Source of the DNA: Numida meleagris
Taxonomy: Eukaryota; Chordata; Aves; Galliformes; Numididae
Direction: 5' to 3'
NCBI RefSeq assembly: GCF_002078875.1
Contig: NC_034410.1
Coordinates: forward strand, 104,494,353 to 104,558,352
Length of the DNA stretch: 64,000 nucleotides
A program made the translations under genes and the position numbers. Position 1 is the first letter of the stretch. Every line of letters starts with the position of its first letter. Shown piece by piece: positions 23,986 to 36,265 of this stretch. The notes beneath the pieces were generated by a model. It had not been told where the DNA came from, did no database searches, and saw only the letters and a list, made by a program, of their open reading frames with translations.

Positions 23986-26900
23986 GATTTCTTGGGTCCC
24001 AAAAATGTAGATTTTTACTACTCTGGTCAAAGGTGGAGTTTAGACTGCAGATGACGAGTCACAAAGACTGTAGGATGACTGTAGGAGTGAAAAGAGAAAA
24101 TTTTCTATTTTTGAAGGGTATTTTTCCTCCTTCCAGAACAAATTCAGGCAAAGGATCCTACCCAATACTTTTTCTTTTTTTTTTTTTAAAAACAAAAGTA
24201 GACTGTTCATGTGGGCAGCAGACAAAAGCAGAGGCTGCACATTACTCAGAAATACATGCTGGTCTCTCTTCCTGCTCTTTCTCTGCTTTCCAGAGTGTCC
24301 ATATTGCAAGCTCTGGAGCGGTTCCTGAGCACTGCTATGACAATGTCAGTTACACTCATTCAAACTGAAATCCCCAAAAGCTGTGTCTCAGAGGTGGGCA
24401 ACAGAACAGACTCTGACCAGGAAGGAAGATAAGAAGATGCTTCCTGTCCTCATTCAGGGTGCTGTGCAGAGAGGAGGAGAAATGAAAACCAATTCAAGTC
24501 TGAAAGAGGCGCATAACATACATTGGAAAAACTTGTTCTGGGGTAGGAAACGCAAAGTGAATGTTTGCCTTGTGCCTGATCAGCTGCATTAGCACATCTC
24601 AGTAAGAGGAGTTCCCAATTTTGAACTCATTCCTTTGGATGCCGCCAACCCTGATAGGTGGCTGCTGAGCTGAAACTCGACTCAGCAAAGCCAGAACAGT
24701 TACCTCCAAAGAGAAACTGCACCCAAAGCTATAGCAGAGGCAGGCAGCAGAACTACACAAGCTATTCAGAAAAAAAGGTGCATTTTCATTAACTCTAAAA
24801 TCTCTCTCACACACACACACAAAATCTCCTTTGCAAGGTGCTCCAGCAGGGTACCCATAAAGAATAAGGCCTTGAATAGGCACATGGGCAACGCATGTTG
24901 AATGTCAGCTTAAAACACAGAGATTTCAGCCTTGTTTTTCTCTTGAGTTCCTGCTTCCCCGGGAGGCTTGAGCATAAAAGACCCAGCTGATAATTAGCCT
25001 CCCTCCCCAGCTCAAGCAATACTACCCAGTTGCACAGCTTCCTGATTTTTCCATGCGCTTCCCATTGGTTCCCTCTAAGTAAATTTTTGCTAGAGGTTCG
25101 CCCTTAACGTTTAGTAATTCCTTGCCACTTGGATTTGTTTCTTCCTCCACCTTCTGAAGCTTCTTGAGTACTTTTGCTTGAGAGAGTGGAATGGTGTTGG
25201 CTGGGAAAAGAGAAATAGAAAGAGGGAATTTCTCAATGATGGAACCAAGTAGGAGACCTCTGAAAGATCCAAGCTGTCTAAGCCATTTTACTCACTCCTT
25301 CCTGTTTTCTCCTGAACCCAACCATTCAGAAGGGTAGGATCTTAATCTCTGGGACCTCCTGAGAGCAGAGATCATCCACACAATCTGTCAGGGTGAGCCA
25401 CCCTTGGACTCTGAGGCTGCTTAGAACCTGAACGGACCCCAAGGACAACAGATCTATGGAGGGGTGAGGGTGGGGTAGGGGCATGGCAAGCAAAAATCAG
25501 TTCTCAAATAAGTAAATGAAATGCATAATTACACAAGAGCACTGAATAGAGATTTCTGTTAATCTATGATCCTATAATCTGCTTTCGTTGCCACTTAGCA
25601 ACAGAATTGCAAATTGAGGACAAAAAGCCAGGGTGACTTAACATTCCTCTCTTTGTTTAAAAGAGGGGAGAAAAGGTCCCCCAGCAGGCAGAGCAGCATT
25701 TTCAGGTGCAGGCTGTGCTGTGCTTTTCATCACTATTATGCAGAAACCTGAATTCCAATTTGCCTGAAGTCCAGTTCTGCTGGGCAAAAAAAAAATGTTT
25801 ATAACAATTTGGAAACTTTAATCACAGAAACACAGGATTAATTCAAACAAATATATCCATGGACTAGTGTTAAGGTCATACATTGTAAGTAGGAGGAACA
25901 TGGAAGGGACTTGTACCAGAAATTGATCTTGATTGGCAAACAGCAGCCCTCACACCTGTGGGTTGCAAGGTGCCACAGGGATGGTAGGGGAGTGGTGCAG
26001 GAGGGCATCACCCTGTGGCTTCAAGCTATCAGAGCCACTGACCTTCATCATCCTACCCTGAGAGGCTCTCATGCCCAGCAGTGCCAGCCTACCTCAGCCC
26101 TCTCCTAGACTCAGCTATTTTCTTGAATGGCACAAAAAGTTCTTTCCATCTCAGCCTGTTTTTCAGTTCTTCTTCTTATCTTTTTTTCCTTTCTTCTTCT
26201 TACCTTCTCGTGCTTTTTTGCTAATGGGCCTGGGGCAGTCACACAAGCTGACATCTTTTGCAACATTTCTATGAATCTGGTCCAAAGAGGCAGGCAAAAG
26301 ACATGCTATGAGCTGCCTGGCAGCCAGGTTCAAGCCATTTTTGAGCAGTTGATAGGACTGCATGCCCTGTTTGCCATTCAAACCAGAGGCAGATTCTCCC
26401 TCATAGTCCAGCTCAGATGTCTGTTTCCTTGCACGTGGCCTGATCCTCAGAGGCAAGGCTCCAGCAACAACAGCTTCTTCCCTTAAGTGCTGTGCTCCTC
26501 CTGTACTGCAGGAGGGATGGGCTCCCATGTGCTGACCAGCAGCAGAGGAGAGTGGGGAGGTATCCCAGCCAAAGGGCAACAGAATCAACAGTTAAAATGA
26601 AAGTTTCATTTAATATTTACATTTTAACGGGATTAACTTTCACCAGGTTTGTTTATCTTTCATCAAGGGCATGTTTGTTTTTCTTTTTTTTTTCATTTTT
26701 ACAGTAGTGTTTTGCTCCAAAACTAAACAGCCAAGACCTTCTTTTATGCCAGACGCATTCACCCAGTTTAACCTACAACACAACTCTCATTCAGATTTCC
26801 CAGGCCAAACTAATCACGGAGGCATATGTCTGGCCATCGGGATTACAGAACGTCACAGGTTCCCCTCAGTAAGGAGATAAGGGACAGATGAATGGGAAGG

Positions 26901-27611
26901 GCAGAAATGGGCACTCTACTTCTTTGAGGTGGTTGGCCAAAAGGGACAGCCAGAGGAATTCTGGCTTTTCAAACAGCCCAGGGGATGGTTTCACAAAGTA
27001 ATTTCACCTGTAGATGTTACTGGAGTACATAGAGACGTCTACAAGTCATAGACATACCATCCACAAGCCTGCTGTATGCATGCTGTTATGCATTCCACTT
27101 CAGGTGGGAGGAAAAAAAAACCTCTAATAAGCCATATATATATGCTTTCATGAGTTCAGCTTATTCCCAACTTCTGCACACCAACCCTGCATTTTCAAAA
27201 ACAAAAAAAAGACAAATTGCTCAAAAGAAAGGAGTGTGACAGGCAATCACACACTTCTACTATTTACAGCCTTCCTCATGTAATGGTACAAAGGAGCAAA
27301 AATAGTACAATGTTCCTGTTTTTATATGACTCTCCACAGTTTGTGAAGGAAATCAATAGACCCATCAAGCTGATGCTAATAAAGAAAAGATCTCCAATTC
27401 TGTCTGTAGTCAAATATTCCCCAGCTAACAGTCGTAGGCTGGTGCGCTGGTGTTATTTGCTATTTTTTTTCCTTCTTAGTCTATGCTTCTTTCATCATTA
27501 TTTCAAGATCTAAAGCACATACCTGCGGAGTATCATCTTAAAGAAATGGCTCAAATTAGCTTCCTCCCTGTCAACCAGCACTCAGTGACTGACAATGTCA
27601 AGCTCACAGGA
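23986..27611. other. Intergenic DNA without recognised gene
   Basis: No supported coding region or RNA gene. It holds T-rich runs (24171-24188, 26160-26215, 26680-26700) and a CT/CA microsatellite at 24801-24821. Scattered short ORFs lack known motifs. At 25587-25602 there is an imperfect GTTGCC...AGCAAC inverted repeat with a 4-nt spacer. Confidence 0.55.
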
Positions 27612-27972
27612 AATTGTAGAATTGTTTAAGTTTAAAGGGACCCTTAAAGGTCATCTAGTCCAACTCCCTTGCAATGAGCAGGGACACCTACAGCTAGAGT
27701 GGGTTCCTCAGATCCCCATCCATCCAGCCTGACCTTGAGTGTCTCCAGTAACGGGGCATCCACCACCTATCTGGGCAACCTGTTCCAGTGCCTCACCACC
27801 CTTATCGTAAAAAACTTCATCCTTATATCCAATCTAAATCTCCTCTCTTTCAGTTTGAAACCATTTCCCCTTGTCGTATCACAACAGACCCTGCTAAATA
27901 GTCTGTCCCCTTCCTTCTTATAGCTCCCCTTTACATACTGAAAGGCTGCTATTGGGTCTCCCCAGAGCCTTC
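27612..27972 (-). mobile_element. CR1 LINE fragment, diverged
   Basis: Minus-strand CR1 3' end. It starts at a decayed tail (TGTAGAATTGTTTAAG) and continues with the CTAGTCCAACTCC, CCATCCAGCCTGACCTTGAG and ACCTGTTCCAGTGCCTCACC blocks shared by CR1s. More decayed than the copy at 21 kb, so probably older. Confidence 0.88.
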
Positions 27973-29847
27973 AGTCATCAGTACAAAGCAGTAGCTAGTG
28001 GCATAGAGAAGTCTTAAATAGAGGACTGAGGGAATCTTTTAGATTGTGTGAGGGAAAGCAGAATACAGACATTGTCCAGAGTGAGTAAGGCTTTTGTCCT
28101 CCGTTCATGAAGAATGGAACTGGCAAGGATGGAAAAGGATTTTGACCTGAAACTTCAAAACTTTTTGAAGGATCCAAGAGATCCAAAGGACTTCTGGCTA
28201 CACTTGACAGTTACTTAAGGCAGTGTGGGAACGTAAAATGTGGTAACTATTCCGCTAGGTGTGGACAAGCTTTCAGCCTCAGCGCTTTCTCTGGTCAACA
28301 TGAAAGAGGATTAAAATTCCTTTGAAACACATTCAGAGGGGAAAATCACAAATGAAGAGGATTAAATGAATTTAGTTTACCAGCACATAGTTCCCTAAGC
28401 TAGTTTCCAGTGACTCTGATGTTATGCGCTTGTGATGGATTTTCAGGAAAACATGGGGTTCTGTGCACTTGTCATGTATCAGCAAAGGGACATACAGGGT
28501 GAGCAGCACCCACCAGTTGTCTTTGGGCTCTGCAGGAACACTGGAGATGTCCAGAGCAAGAGTGGTCCATGACCTATGGTCTTGTCTGTGTTGTTAGAAG
28601 GGCCAGTACAACAACCACGGTCCAAACAAGGACTTCCAGGTCTTCTTGGATGACTTTACTCAAGTGATACTGAGTTGTTCAGATATTTTAGGAGAACAAG
28701 CTCAACTTCTGAAGGAAAAAAATGTCCCTAAAAGCAAAACGAAACCTTGGCCTTCACTGGAAGATTCTACAGTACAATCTGCATTACAGAATTTATAGAT
28801 TTTAGAGTCAAGCAAAAAGTGTTTCAACTAATTGTCTGAATATGAAAGACTTGTGGACTTATACTGAAGTCACTGACATATAGCATTCACTGGACAACAT
28901 CCAACATCAAGTGATCTTTGGACAGCTCTTCTGCTAGCTCAACTTGCTGCAAGCAAGGAAGAGGAGCCTTCAGAGAACACTACTTGAGACCTCTATGTTT
29001 CATGAGAGTGGTCAGTGGGAATAACACCTCAAGATAACCCCATGCTCACCCAGTACTGCAGATCACTGTGCTTGCACTGTGTTCTTATACAGAGTATTTA
29101 AAATCACTATGTGAACTCCACATTTCTTATGCAAGAGGTTGGAGCCTAGAAGTAAAACTGTTTGCCTCTCTGACTTGGGTACACGTCATCATTTCGTATC
29201 TCTAGCAGAAATCTGACTGCCTGCTATTGTTTCACTCCCTGGGCAATACATCCTTCATGATGCTTTTGTTCTGAACTAGAGCATGCCCCTGCTTCATTAC
29301 TGTTACTTGGATGTAGAATACAATGGAACTGTTTCTCAGCAATGGTATGTAGCAGTACTGTACACTGTGCAGACCAAGAAAGAGAAGGTATACACTTCGC
29401 AGGAAGAACAGACACAGACACAGATCAGGGATAAAATGCATAACCCAGCTGCAAAACACAGGCTTGTAATTGCTGTGATTGTGAATTTAGAGCAGTAGTG
29501 CAACAGCCATACCTATAGATAAGTTGAAACCTCAGCCATTGTGTACTTTATTTATGTGCTATAAGAGGTGTTCTGAACATAGTTTAGAGATGGTGAGTGA
29601 AGAAACTGCTATTTTTGTCCTTAGCAAGAGTTACACTAAACTACTGACAAGCTTGCATTCTACAAACCTGAGCATGTACGTGCTACCTGATTAGAATTTG
29701 CCCAACTTGGCTGGCAGTAGGTAAAGGGGTTATAAGCATAGACTGAAAATATGCACATGTAGCCTCTGTTGGTCCCTTTAAAGTAGCAATCTGGGTTTGC
29801 ACTTTATACAGAATGCCCAAGGGAAAAAAATGGTGTGTTTTCATGTG
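27973..29847. other. Intergenic DNA without recognised gene
   Basis: Nothing recognisable: short ORFs in all frames, no repeat-family ends, no tRNA or small-RNA fold that I can see. Confidence 0.5.
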
Positions 29848-30035
29848 TTGACAGTGACAGGACAAGGGGAAATGGTATTAAGCTCAAGGAGGGAAGGTTT
29901 AGATTGGATGTCAGGGGAAAATTCTTCACAGAGAGAGTGCTGAGGTGCTGGAACAGGCTGCCCAGAGAGGCTGTGGATGCTGTGTCCCTGGAGGTGTTCA
30001 AGGCCAGGTTGGATGGGGCCCTGGGCCCCAGATAT
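29848..30035 (+). mobile_element. CR1 LINE fragment
   Basis: An internal 3' piece of CR1 on the plus strand ([35 protein letters not shown]). Both the 5' part and the terminal tail are missing, so it ends inside the usual 3' region. Confidence 0.88.
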
Positions 30036-33000
30036 AACCCAGGGACAGCTTTTGGCTCACGTGAGCTTATCTAGGAGCAGTGACTGACCTCCAACAGCTA
30101 TCAGCTCTTTTCTTGTACTTTTCTTCTGCTTACACATCATGCTGTTGCTGGTTCTGCAGCACTGGAATAGTTCTTAATTCTTCTTCAGGAGTTTTTCTCC
30201 TTGAACTGGTGTAGTACACTTTGTTCTTGTTGAGGAAGTGCAAAAAAAAAAAAGAGAAGAGGAAAGTCCTGTTTCAGACGTAAGGTCCCTAATTTGCCTT
30301 GTTGCTGCCCCTTAGCAACCCTTTTTTTCTCTCTTTTTTTTTTTCCCCTAAGAGATACGGGGTTGCTTCCTCTTAGTTCCATTTTCATATGGTGTACAAC
30401 TATTTTTGCCAGAACAGTAAATCCAGTAAATGGATTTGGAAACTGATGCAAATGTTCAGTGAAGCCCATGAAAGATACAGGCACACAGTTTATGAGACAA
30501 AATGGGGCAGGTCTGCAGGAGCATAAAAGGGGCTGGGCAGCCCAGGATACACAGTAGAGCATAGTAGGCACTCCAGCAACAGTTCACTTCAGAGCTCCAT
30601 CCAGACGAGTCCACGTGATGATCTCTTTGTATTGATCTCCACTGAAGAAGAAACTGAGTAATTTAAATGACATTATAGGATGAATAGGCATTGGCCAATG
30701 CCTAGTTTGGCTCTGTGCAAATTTGAAGAAGCTTTTGAAGAGCCTATCCAAGTGGACCTGCATGCTGGAAAAACAGGCATTTCCACACACCTATTTGTAT
30801 TCAGGTACCAGAATGAGGTGTCTGGGAATAAAGCCTTAGACTCAGCATTTTGCAATCTTAAACAGCAAGATGCAGAACAAAGTGCACAGCTGTAATAGCT
30901 GACACAGGACCTTCAGTAAATATATAGGTAACCTAAGAAAAGATTATAATTTAACCCTACAGAATCTTTTTAATGGTCATCATACATACAGGGAAGATTT
31001 TCACTGTCAACAGTGTTGGGCCTAAATATTCATTTAACATCTGCACTCTGCTGAGGATACATCATTAATTTGTGGAGATTCCCTTAAAAACTTAGCCTAG
31101 CAAAGGTCCTGTGAAACTCATGTTCTCTGTTATTGCTTTTATGCTATTAAAAACACTTGCTTTGTGTTGTGGATTTACTGTGTACCTCTTACTGTAAGAA
31201 CGGGACAAAAATAAATGAACAACTTTCACCATTTTGCTATCAAAGAAATTGACCTTTAAAAAACATTGATCTCACGGCAAGTTCAAAGCATTTTTCAACA
31301 ATACAAAAGGTTAAGTCACCAGGGTTGGCACAAGGATTGTTAAGTTAGTTTTGTGAGTAAATTGGTATGGGGTTTATTTTTGCAATCACTTGTCTAGACT
31401 GATGGATTAGTATGTAAACATGAATCCATACTGAAGCTGAAGAACAGAAGCTTGTTTTAGAGGAAACACAGGGACTGCAGGGGTACTAGCAAAGTAGCTG
31501 TTGATGAATGCCTAGCCACCTTGGAGCTGAAATACTTCAGAGTGGAAGCCTGCTCAGATGAGAAGGTGTCAGGTGAATTCAGAAATCACAAATGCCCCAA
31601 AGCAACCATCGTCTATTTAGATGTTTCAGTTTTGTAGATGCTGGGCTATGTTCAAGGAGCATCCTGGGATGTAACTTTGAAACGATCAAAAACTGTGGTT
31701 TTTTTACCAGAAACTTAACCCAACCCATCTGTCATCTAAGTCATTTGCTAACAGACTAATTGTGTTTCATACAGTGTATAAGGTAAGGATCATTTTCTTA
31801 TTTTTCTATTTCAGAGCAGTAGTATTTCCTTACTTCCCACTAAAAGAGCCAATGTTATGAACAAGGCAATTTGAGAATGATCATTAAAACTCTAAACACA
31901 GACACATTCCCTAGACAAAATCAAAATGTACAGCAGACTGACAAACATGGACTCACCAAACACCTCTGAACTCACACTATTTTTAAAGCAATTCTTTGAA
32001 AACTGAAACTCAGCCTCAAGCATGAATCTCCCTGAGCACATTTTTAGTCAGAAAAGTACTATTCCTGGCTCTGCAGAATGGAAAAATGGTGCATCATTAG
32101 CAAATAGCAAAATCAACGGAAAATCTCTCATTGACCTCAGCAGCTCCTGATGTGCCAGAGCTCAGCCACAGCTACTCAGTGGCAGATGCCTTTTCACGGG
32201 GAATCACAAGCACACAGTCTATTTTCCTTTTAGACTGGTGGCTCTGCTAATAGTTCTCGACTCTAGTTCAGAATGTTCAGGCAAACTTAGTCAAGAGGTA
32301 AATCTTAGGTCTTTTCCTCTAAGTACTAATGGAAGGTGACTCCAGAAAAGTCTGGGGGGGAGAAAAGTGCAATAGTCTGTCTTATAGAACAGACTTTTCT
32401 GAGCTCAGAAAATCATTACTTTTTTAGAAAAATTGCTAAGGAAATTTATCCAGATTACCATCTATCACCCCCTTTCCTCCCAATGTCAAATGAGTAGCTT
32501 ACAGTACTTTATGGTCAAAGTCAGATGCACCAGCCTGTCTGAACATTATGCCATGTAGAAGCAGTTGGCTTTCTAAATAAAATAAAATAGAAGAGAACGG
32601 AGCAGAGAATAAAGAGATTATCTGTGTAAAATAAATAAAACTGTATGAGACTAAGCAGAAGGGAGAGAAAGGTATACTGTAAAGCAGTTGGAAAAATCCT
32701 TGACATAAACAAAAGTATTAGTGGGACATGTTTGTTCTTGAACTGAACGCTGTAAAGCTTCCAAGCAGGGAACATGCTTTCTGTAAAAATAGGCATTAAT
32801 TCTAATTCTTCAGAGATGAACTTCAACTGATTTGGAATTCAGATAAGCTTTAAAGTATTTAAATATTTGAGGATTATCTATTTTTTTCCACAGCTGGGGG
32901 GGTCTCACACCTCTTGGCTTCCGTAAGACCATGGTTACTGCGTGCACCAGGGACTCTGCTGTTCTCTCATACAGCTTTCTAATCATTCTGCATGCTACTC

Positions 33001-33553
33001 CCTTCCTCTGGGTTCGGAGTGCCCCTCAGCCCCAAATAGCCTCTTTCTATCTCCATGTTAACTACATGACTCTACTTTTTCTTCCACACCAGGATTCCTA
33101 AATATCTTTTAAGGTGTTTTCAGTGATTGCATTTACTCTTTCCCTACAGTAGGGCTTTTATGCTACTGCCCCATGCCTAAGGCTCTGTGTTGTAGCCCTT
33201 TTCTTATGGCACGTACTCTGCTAGCAGAAGCTCCAGGAGATGATCAGTTTCCTTCTCTTCATGGCTCTTCCCATGGCCCAGTTTCCTGCTCTTCCCTACC
33301 GCCTCAGAAAACTGAGTTTGCTCTTAGCCCTACTTGCTCCTCAGTGCTCAGCTTCTTTTCATTTCCCTTATAAATTCAGCTTATAAACAGATAGAGGGTT
33401 TAGAAACAATAGACAGCAGTCAGTCATCACTTGCAGATGCTCAGCAGTTACTCATCTCCTTTATCCTTCTCTCCCCTACAATCAAGTGTTTTGATTCTTG
33501 CCCAAGGTAGTAAGATTTCATTCACTGAAGTGGGTACATTCTATAAAATGTTC
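30036..33553. other. Intergenic DNA upstream of TTR
   Basis: No supported gene. Notable sites are a TATA-like element at 30522-30530 and a 20-bp perfect palindrome at 30685-30704. The rest is AT-rich and unremarkable. Confidence 0.5.
30685..30704. repeat. 20-bp perfect palindrome with two CCAAT motifs
   Basis: TAGGCATTGGCCAATGCCTA is its own reverse complement. The centre ATTGGCCAAT places a CCAAT box on each strand and also resembles a nuclear factor I half-site pair. It lies about 160 bp downstream of a TATA-like element. Function unknown. Confidence 0.7.
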
Positions 33554-33690
33554 ATAGAATCATAGAATTAGCTAGGTTGGAAAAGACCTACAAGGTCATC
33601 CAGTCCAACCATCCACCTACCACCAGTAACCCCACTAAACCATGTCTCTCAACACAACATCTAAACATCTAAACGTTTCTTGAACATATG
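33554..33690 (-). mobile_element. CR1 LINE fragment
   Basis: A short minus-strand CR1 3' end. It shows the tail CATAGAATCATAGAATTAG, then GGTTGGAAAAGACC and CATCCAGTCCAACCATCCACC, and stops after about 135 bp. Confidence 0.9.
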
Positions 33691-35940
33691 TTAGAGCTCA
33701 GCTGGATGCAGATGTCAAAAACTGAACAAACACACACGCAATCTGGATGATAGCAATTTTGCAGCCGTGTCCTTTAAGAAATACCACTCTGTTCTCCATT
33801 TAAATCCAGCCAAATAGGAGCCTCTATCTGTTTTTTTTTTGTGTTGTGTTTTTTTTTTTGATGTCATCATTTCTTCTGACTCCAAACAGATGCCTTTTTC
33901 TTTCAGCTAATACTTCAGTGAGCCAGCCTTTCCACATTCCTGGGTTGTCCCATGCATTTTACCCAAACTATTTCACTTGCAGTATTTGTGTTAATGTATG
34001 GAGACTGACAATGAAAGGAGGCAAGTCTGACTATCAACCGTTTCACTAGACTATAGTAATTTTAAATTAGGTTCACATGAGGCTTTAATAGAATTTTATA
34101 TGAATTCTAGATGTTCAATGACCTTCCAGATTGGAGAAATAGTAAAGACATTTACCTTTACACAGAGAATTGCATACACACTGAGTTTATTTTCCTTTCA
34201 GAATGGTGGTCCTGCTAATAGTCAGAGAATCTCTATTTAAATTACAAATGGATGGAATGGGGAGAATCCAAAAATAAATAAATAAATAAAAAACAGCAAC
34301 AACAGAATACAACCTGTCAGGGGAGGAGGAGAAAAAAAATAAAATAAAATAAAAATTATGTTAGGAGTGTTCCATGCTTATCATCTGCTTAGAAAAACAG
34401 CTACCAAAAGGTCAATGTTTTAAAAGAGGAAACTAAAATAGATAATACAGACAGATGAAATATACTGTCCTTTTAGAGCTGATTTTTCAGAAACTCCTAT
34501 CTTGCAGTAAAACCTAGTAAAAATAATTTTTTTTTGAAGTCATTCTCCCATAAGAGGGCAATTCCAGGTGCAAGCAGGCTCATTAGCTCCTTGACATTTT
34601 TTCCTTGCAGAAAAGCAGATAGCAAATGAGAGGACAGTCTACTTCAACTGAAACACAGATCATTTTTCTTCCTGATGTACAAAGTTTTACTTCTTCAGGG
34701 AAAAACTTGCAAACCAGTGAGCAAAATAAGCAAATATAGCACTGATGCACTGATCTAAGAGCAGTATTTACCTCTCCAGTGCCTGAAGAGAACTCACAAG
34801 CACTAGGCTGCAGCTTGTTTTGTTATAGCTGGTCACCTTGCACTAACTTCTATGCATGCAAATTGAACACAGAATGCTACCTACGTATTAGCTTGCTTTG
34901 CTGTAAGTCCAAAGGGCATTTTGATCTCTGTTCAGGAGATTACTGTAATATAGATTTTTTTTCCAAAAAACAACTTTTCTTAGAGAGAATAGACTACTTA
35001 AAGCCATCTGAAAGCGTGAAAGCCTCTGGAGAATATTGTCCGTAAACTCTCTCTCTCCATCATAATCCTACTGAAGGTAGGAGGCAAAAATGTTCTTTGT
35101 TAGAATATTGTGAAATGAGAACTAGGCTTATCACCTCCAAAGAGCAGAATTATAAAGTCAGGGTTCTTTAGGACACGGGAAGAAGGAAATGCCAAAGAAA
35201 AATTTTTTTTCTCATTCAACAAGCACAGGCAATGCAGACAAGTTTTTTGTAATGCAGCTGAAGAAACCCAGCTATCCCAAGCGTATTTCTCCAACAGCTA
35301 ACTCCTTTCCAGTTTACGCTGGGACCAAATTCATCCTTGAAACTACTCTTATCTAAATGTACATTGCAGAGCATAACAATATCTCTGCCAGGATGATAAA
35401 AGTTTGACAGTTAAATCATAACTTAAGCTACTAATCTCTGCCAGTTGGCTTGGCTTATTCTGGTGCGCCATGGAGAAAGAGAGGACTGCTGTCACTTTTC
35501 TTAGACCTCTATCTTCCCAAGGGGACAGATCATTCTAGGTGTCTCTCCAGTGACTAAGAGGAAGCTTCACTGTCTGTCTGAAAATTAAGCATGATGAATC
35601 CTTAGGAACTTCTAAATTAGGTTTCAAAAAGAAACATTGCTCCTTTTAAACAAGCAGGATCAGACGTGGGAATCTGTCTCCAAGCATGGACCATTAATGC
35701 TGCCTGAGCTAGACAACAAATGAACTCCATCACTCATATTGAGTCCACATCTCTATTTGGGAACTAGTCCTTGGAAAGCATTAAATAAAGTGAGGAGAAA
35801 TACGGAGCACATACAGAGAAAACACTGGGACACTATCGTGCACAACCTGAGGGCAAGGGAAGATCTCCTAGAACTGGTTGGACTTCTAGGCAAAGAAACG
35901 TTGCTTACATTATTTTTTGAAGGGCTTTCTACAAGTTTAA
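33691..35940. other. Intergenic DNA upstream of the TTR promoter
   Basis: No gene seen. It has a T-rich block at 33831-33859 and A-rich simple repeats, (AAAT)n at 34271-34292 and (AAAAT)n at 34332-34356. The last few hundred bases may contain distal TTR control elements, but I cannot identify any by reading. Confidence 0.5.
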
Positions 35941-35959
35941 TCTCCCCAGGCAAGGGTCA

Positions 35960-36140
35960 TGTTTGTGTCCGTTACTTATTCTCTTTACTCTGGTTCTTCC
36001 ATTGACTGCAATGGCAGCATTATTCATGGACTGTCTCTAGGATTGGACTGTTTACTAAGCAAATAATCAGAATCAGCAGATTTGTAGTCATATGGGCACC
36101 CAATAAGCAGCCTGTTTTCTTGTAGGGTTGGGTATAAAAT
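35960..36140 (+). promoter_or_regulatory. TTR: TTR promoter module with FOXA site and TATA box
   Basis: Contains GTTACTTATTCTCTT (35971-35985), a FOXA/HNF3-type TGTTTAC (36049-36055) and AATAATCAGAATCAGCAG (36062-36079). AATAAGCAGCCT (about 36102-36113) and the TATA box TATAAAA (36133-36139) follow. The same blocks in the same order occur in the mammalian TTR promoter as I remember it, where HNF3 sites drive liver and choroid-plexus expression. A 67-bp segment (35984-36050) bounded by TTTACT repeats separates the first two blocks here. It is missing from the promoter of the second TTR gene. Confidence 0.85.
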
Positions 36141-36196
36141 CCCAAATCTCATCAGCTCCTAGCTGTTGGCACCACGACTCACTAGCAGCAAGCAGA

Positions 36197-36265
36197 ATGG
36201 CCTTTCACTCTACTCTTCTTGTTTTCTTAGCTGGACTGGTATTTCTCTCTGAAGCTGCACCACTG
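36197..36265 (+). CDS. TTR: TTR exon 1: signal peptide
   Basis: 69 nt, 23 codons, from ATG to the donor GTGAGT. It encodes a hydrophobic signal sequence ([14 protein letters not shown]) and the first three mature residues APL. Confidence 0.96.

Noticed and set aside
25587..25602. GTTGCC...AGCAAC as a second X-box
   Set aside because: The spacer is 4 nt, outside the 0-3 nt range of the consensus, and no gene is near.
26127..26588. ORFs of 119 and 141 codons on opposite strands at 26.1-26.6 kb
   Set aside because: Low-complexity Phe/Leu and Lys runs from T-rich DNA, no recognisable motif, and both strands open.
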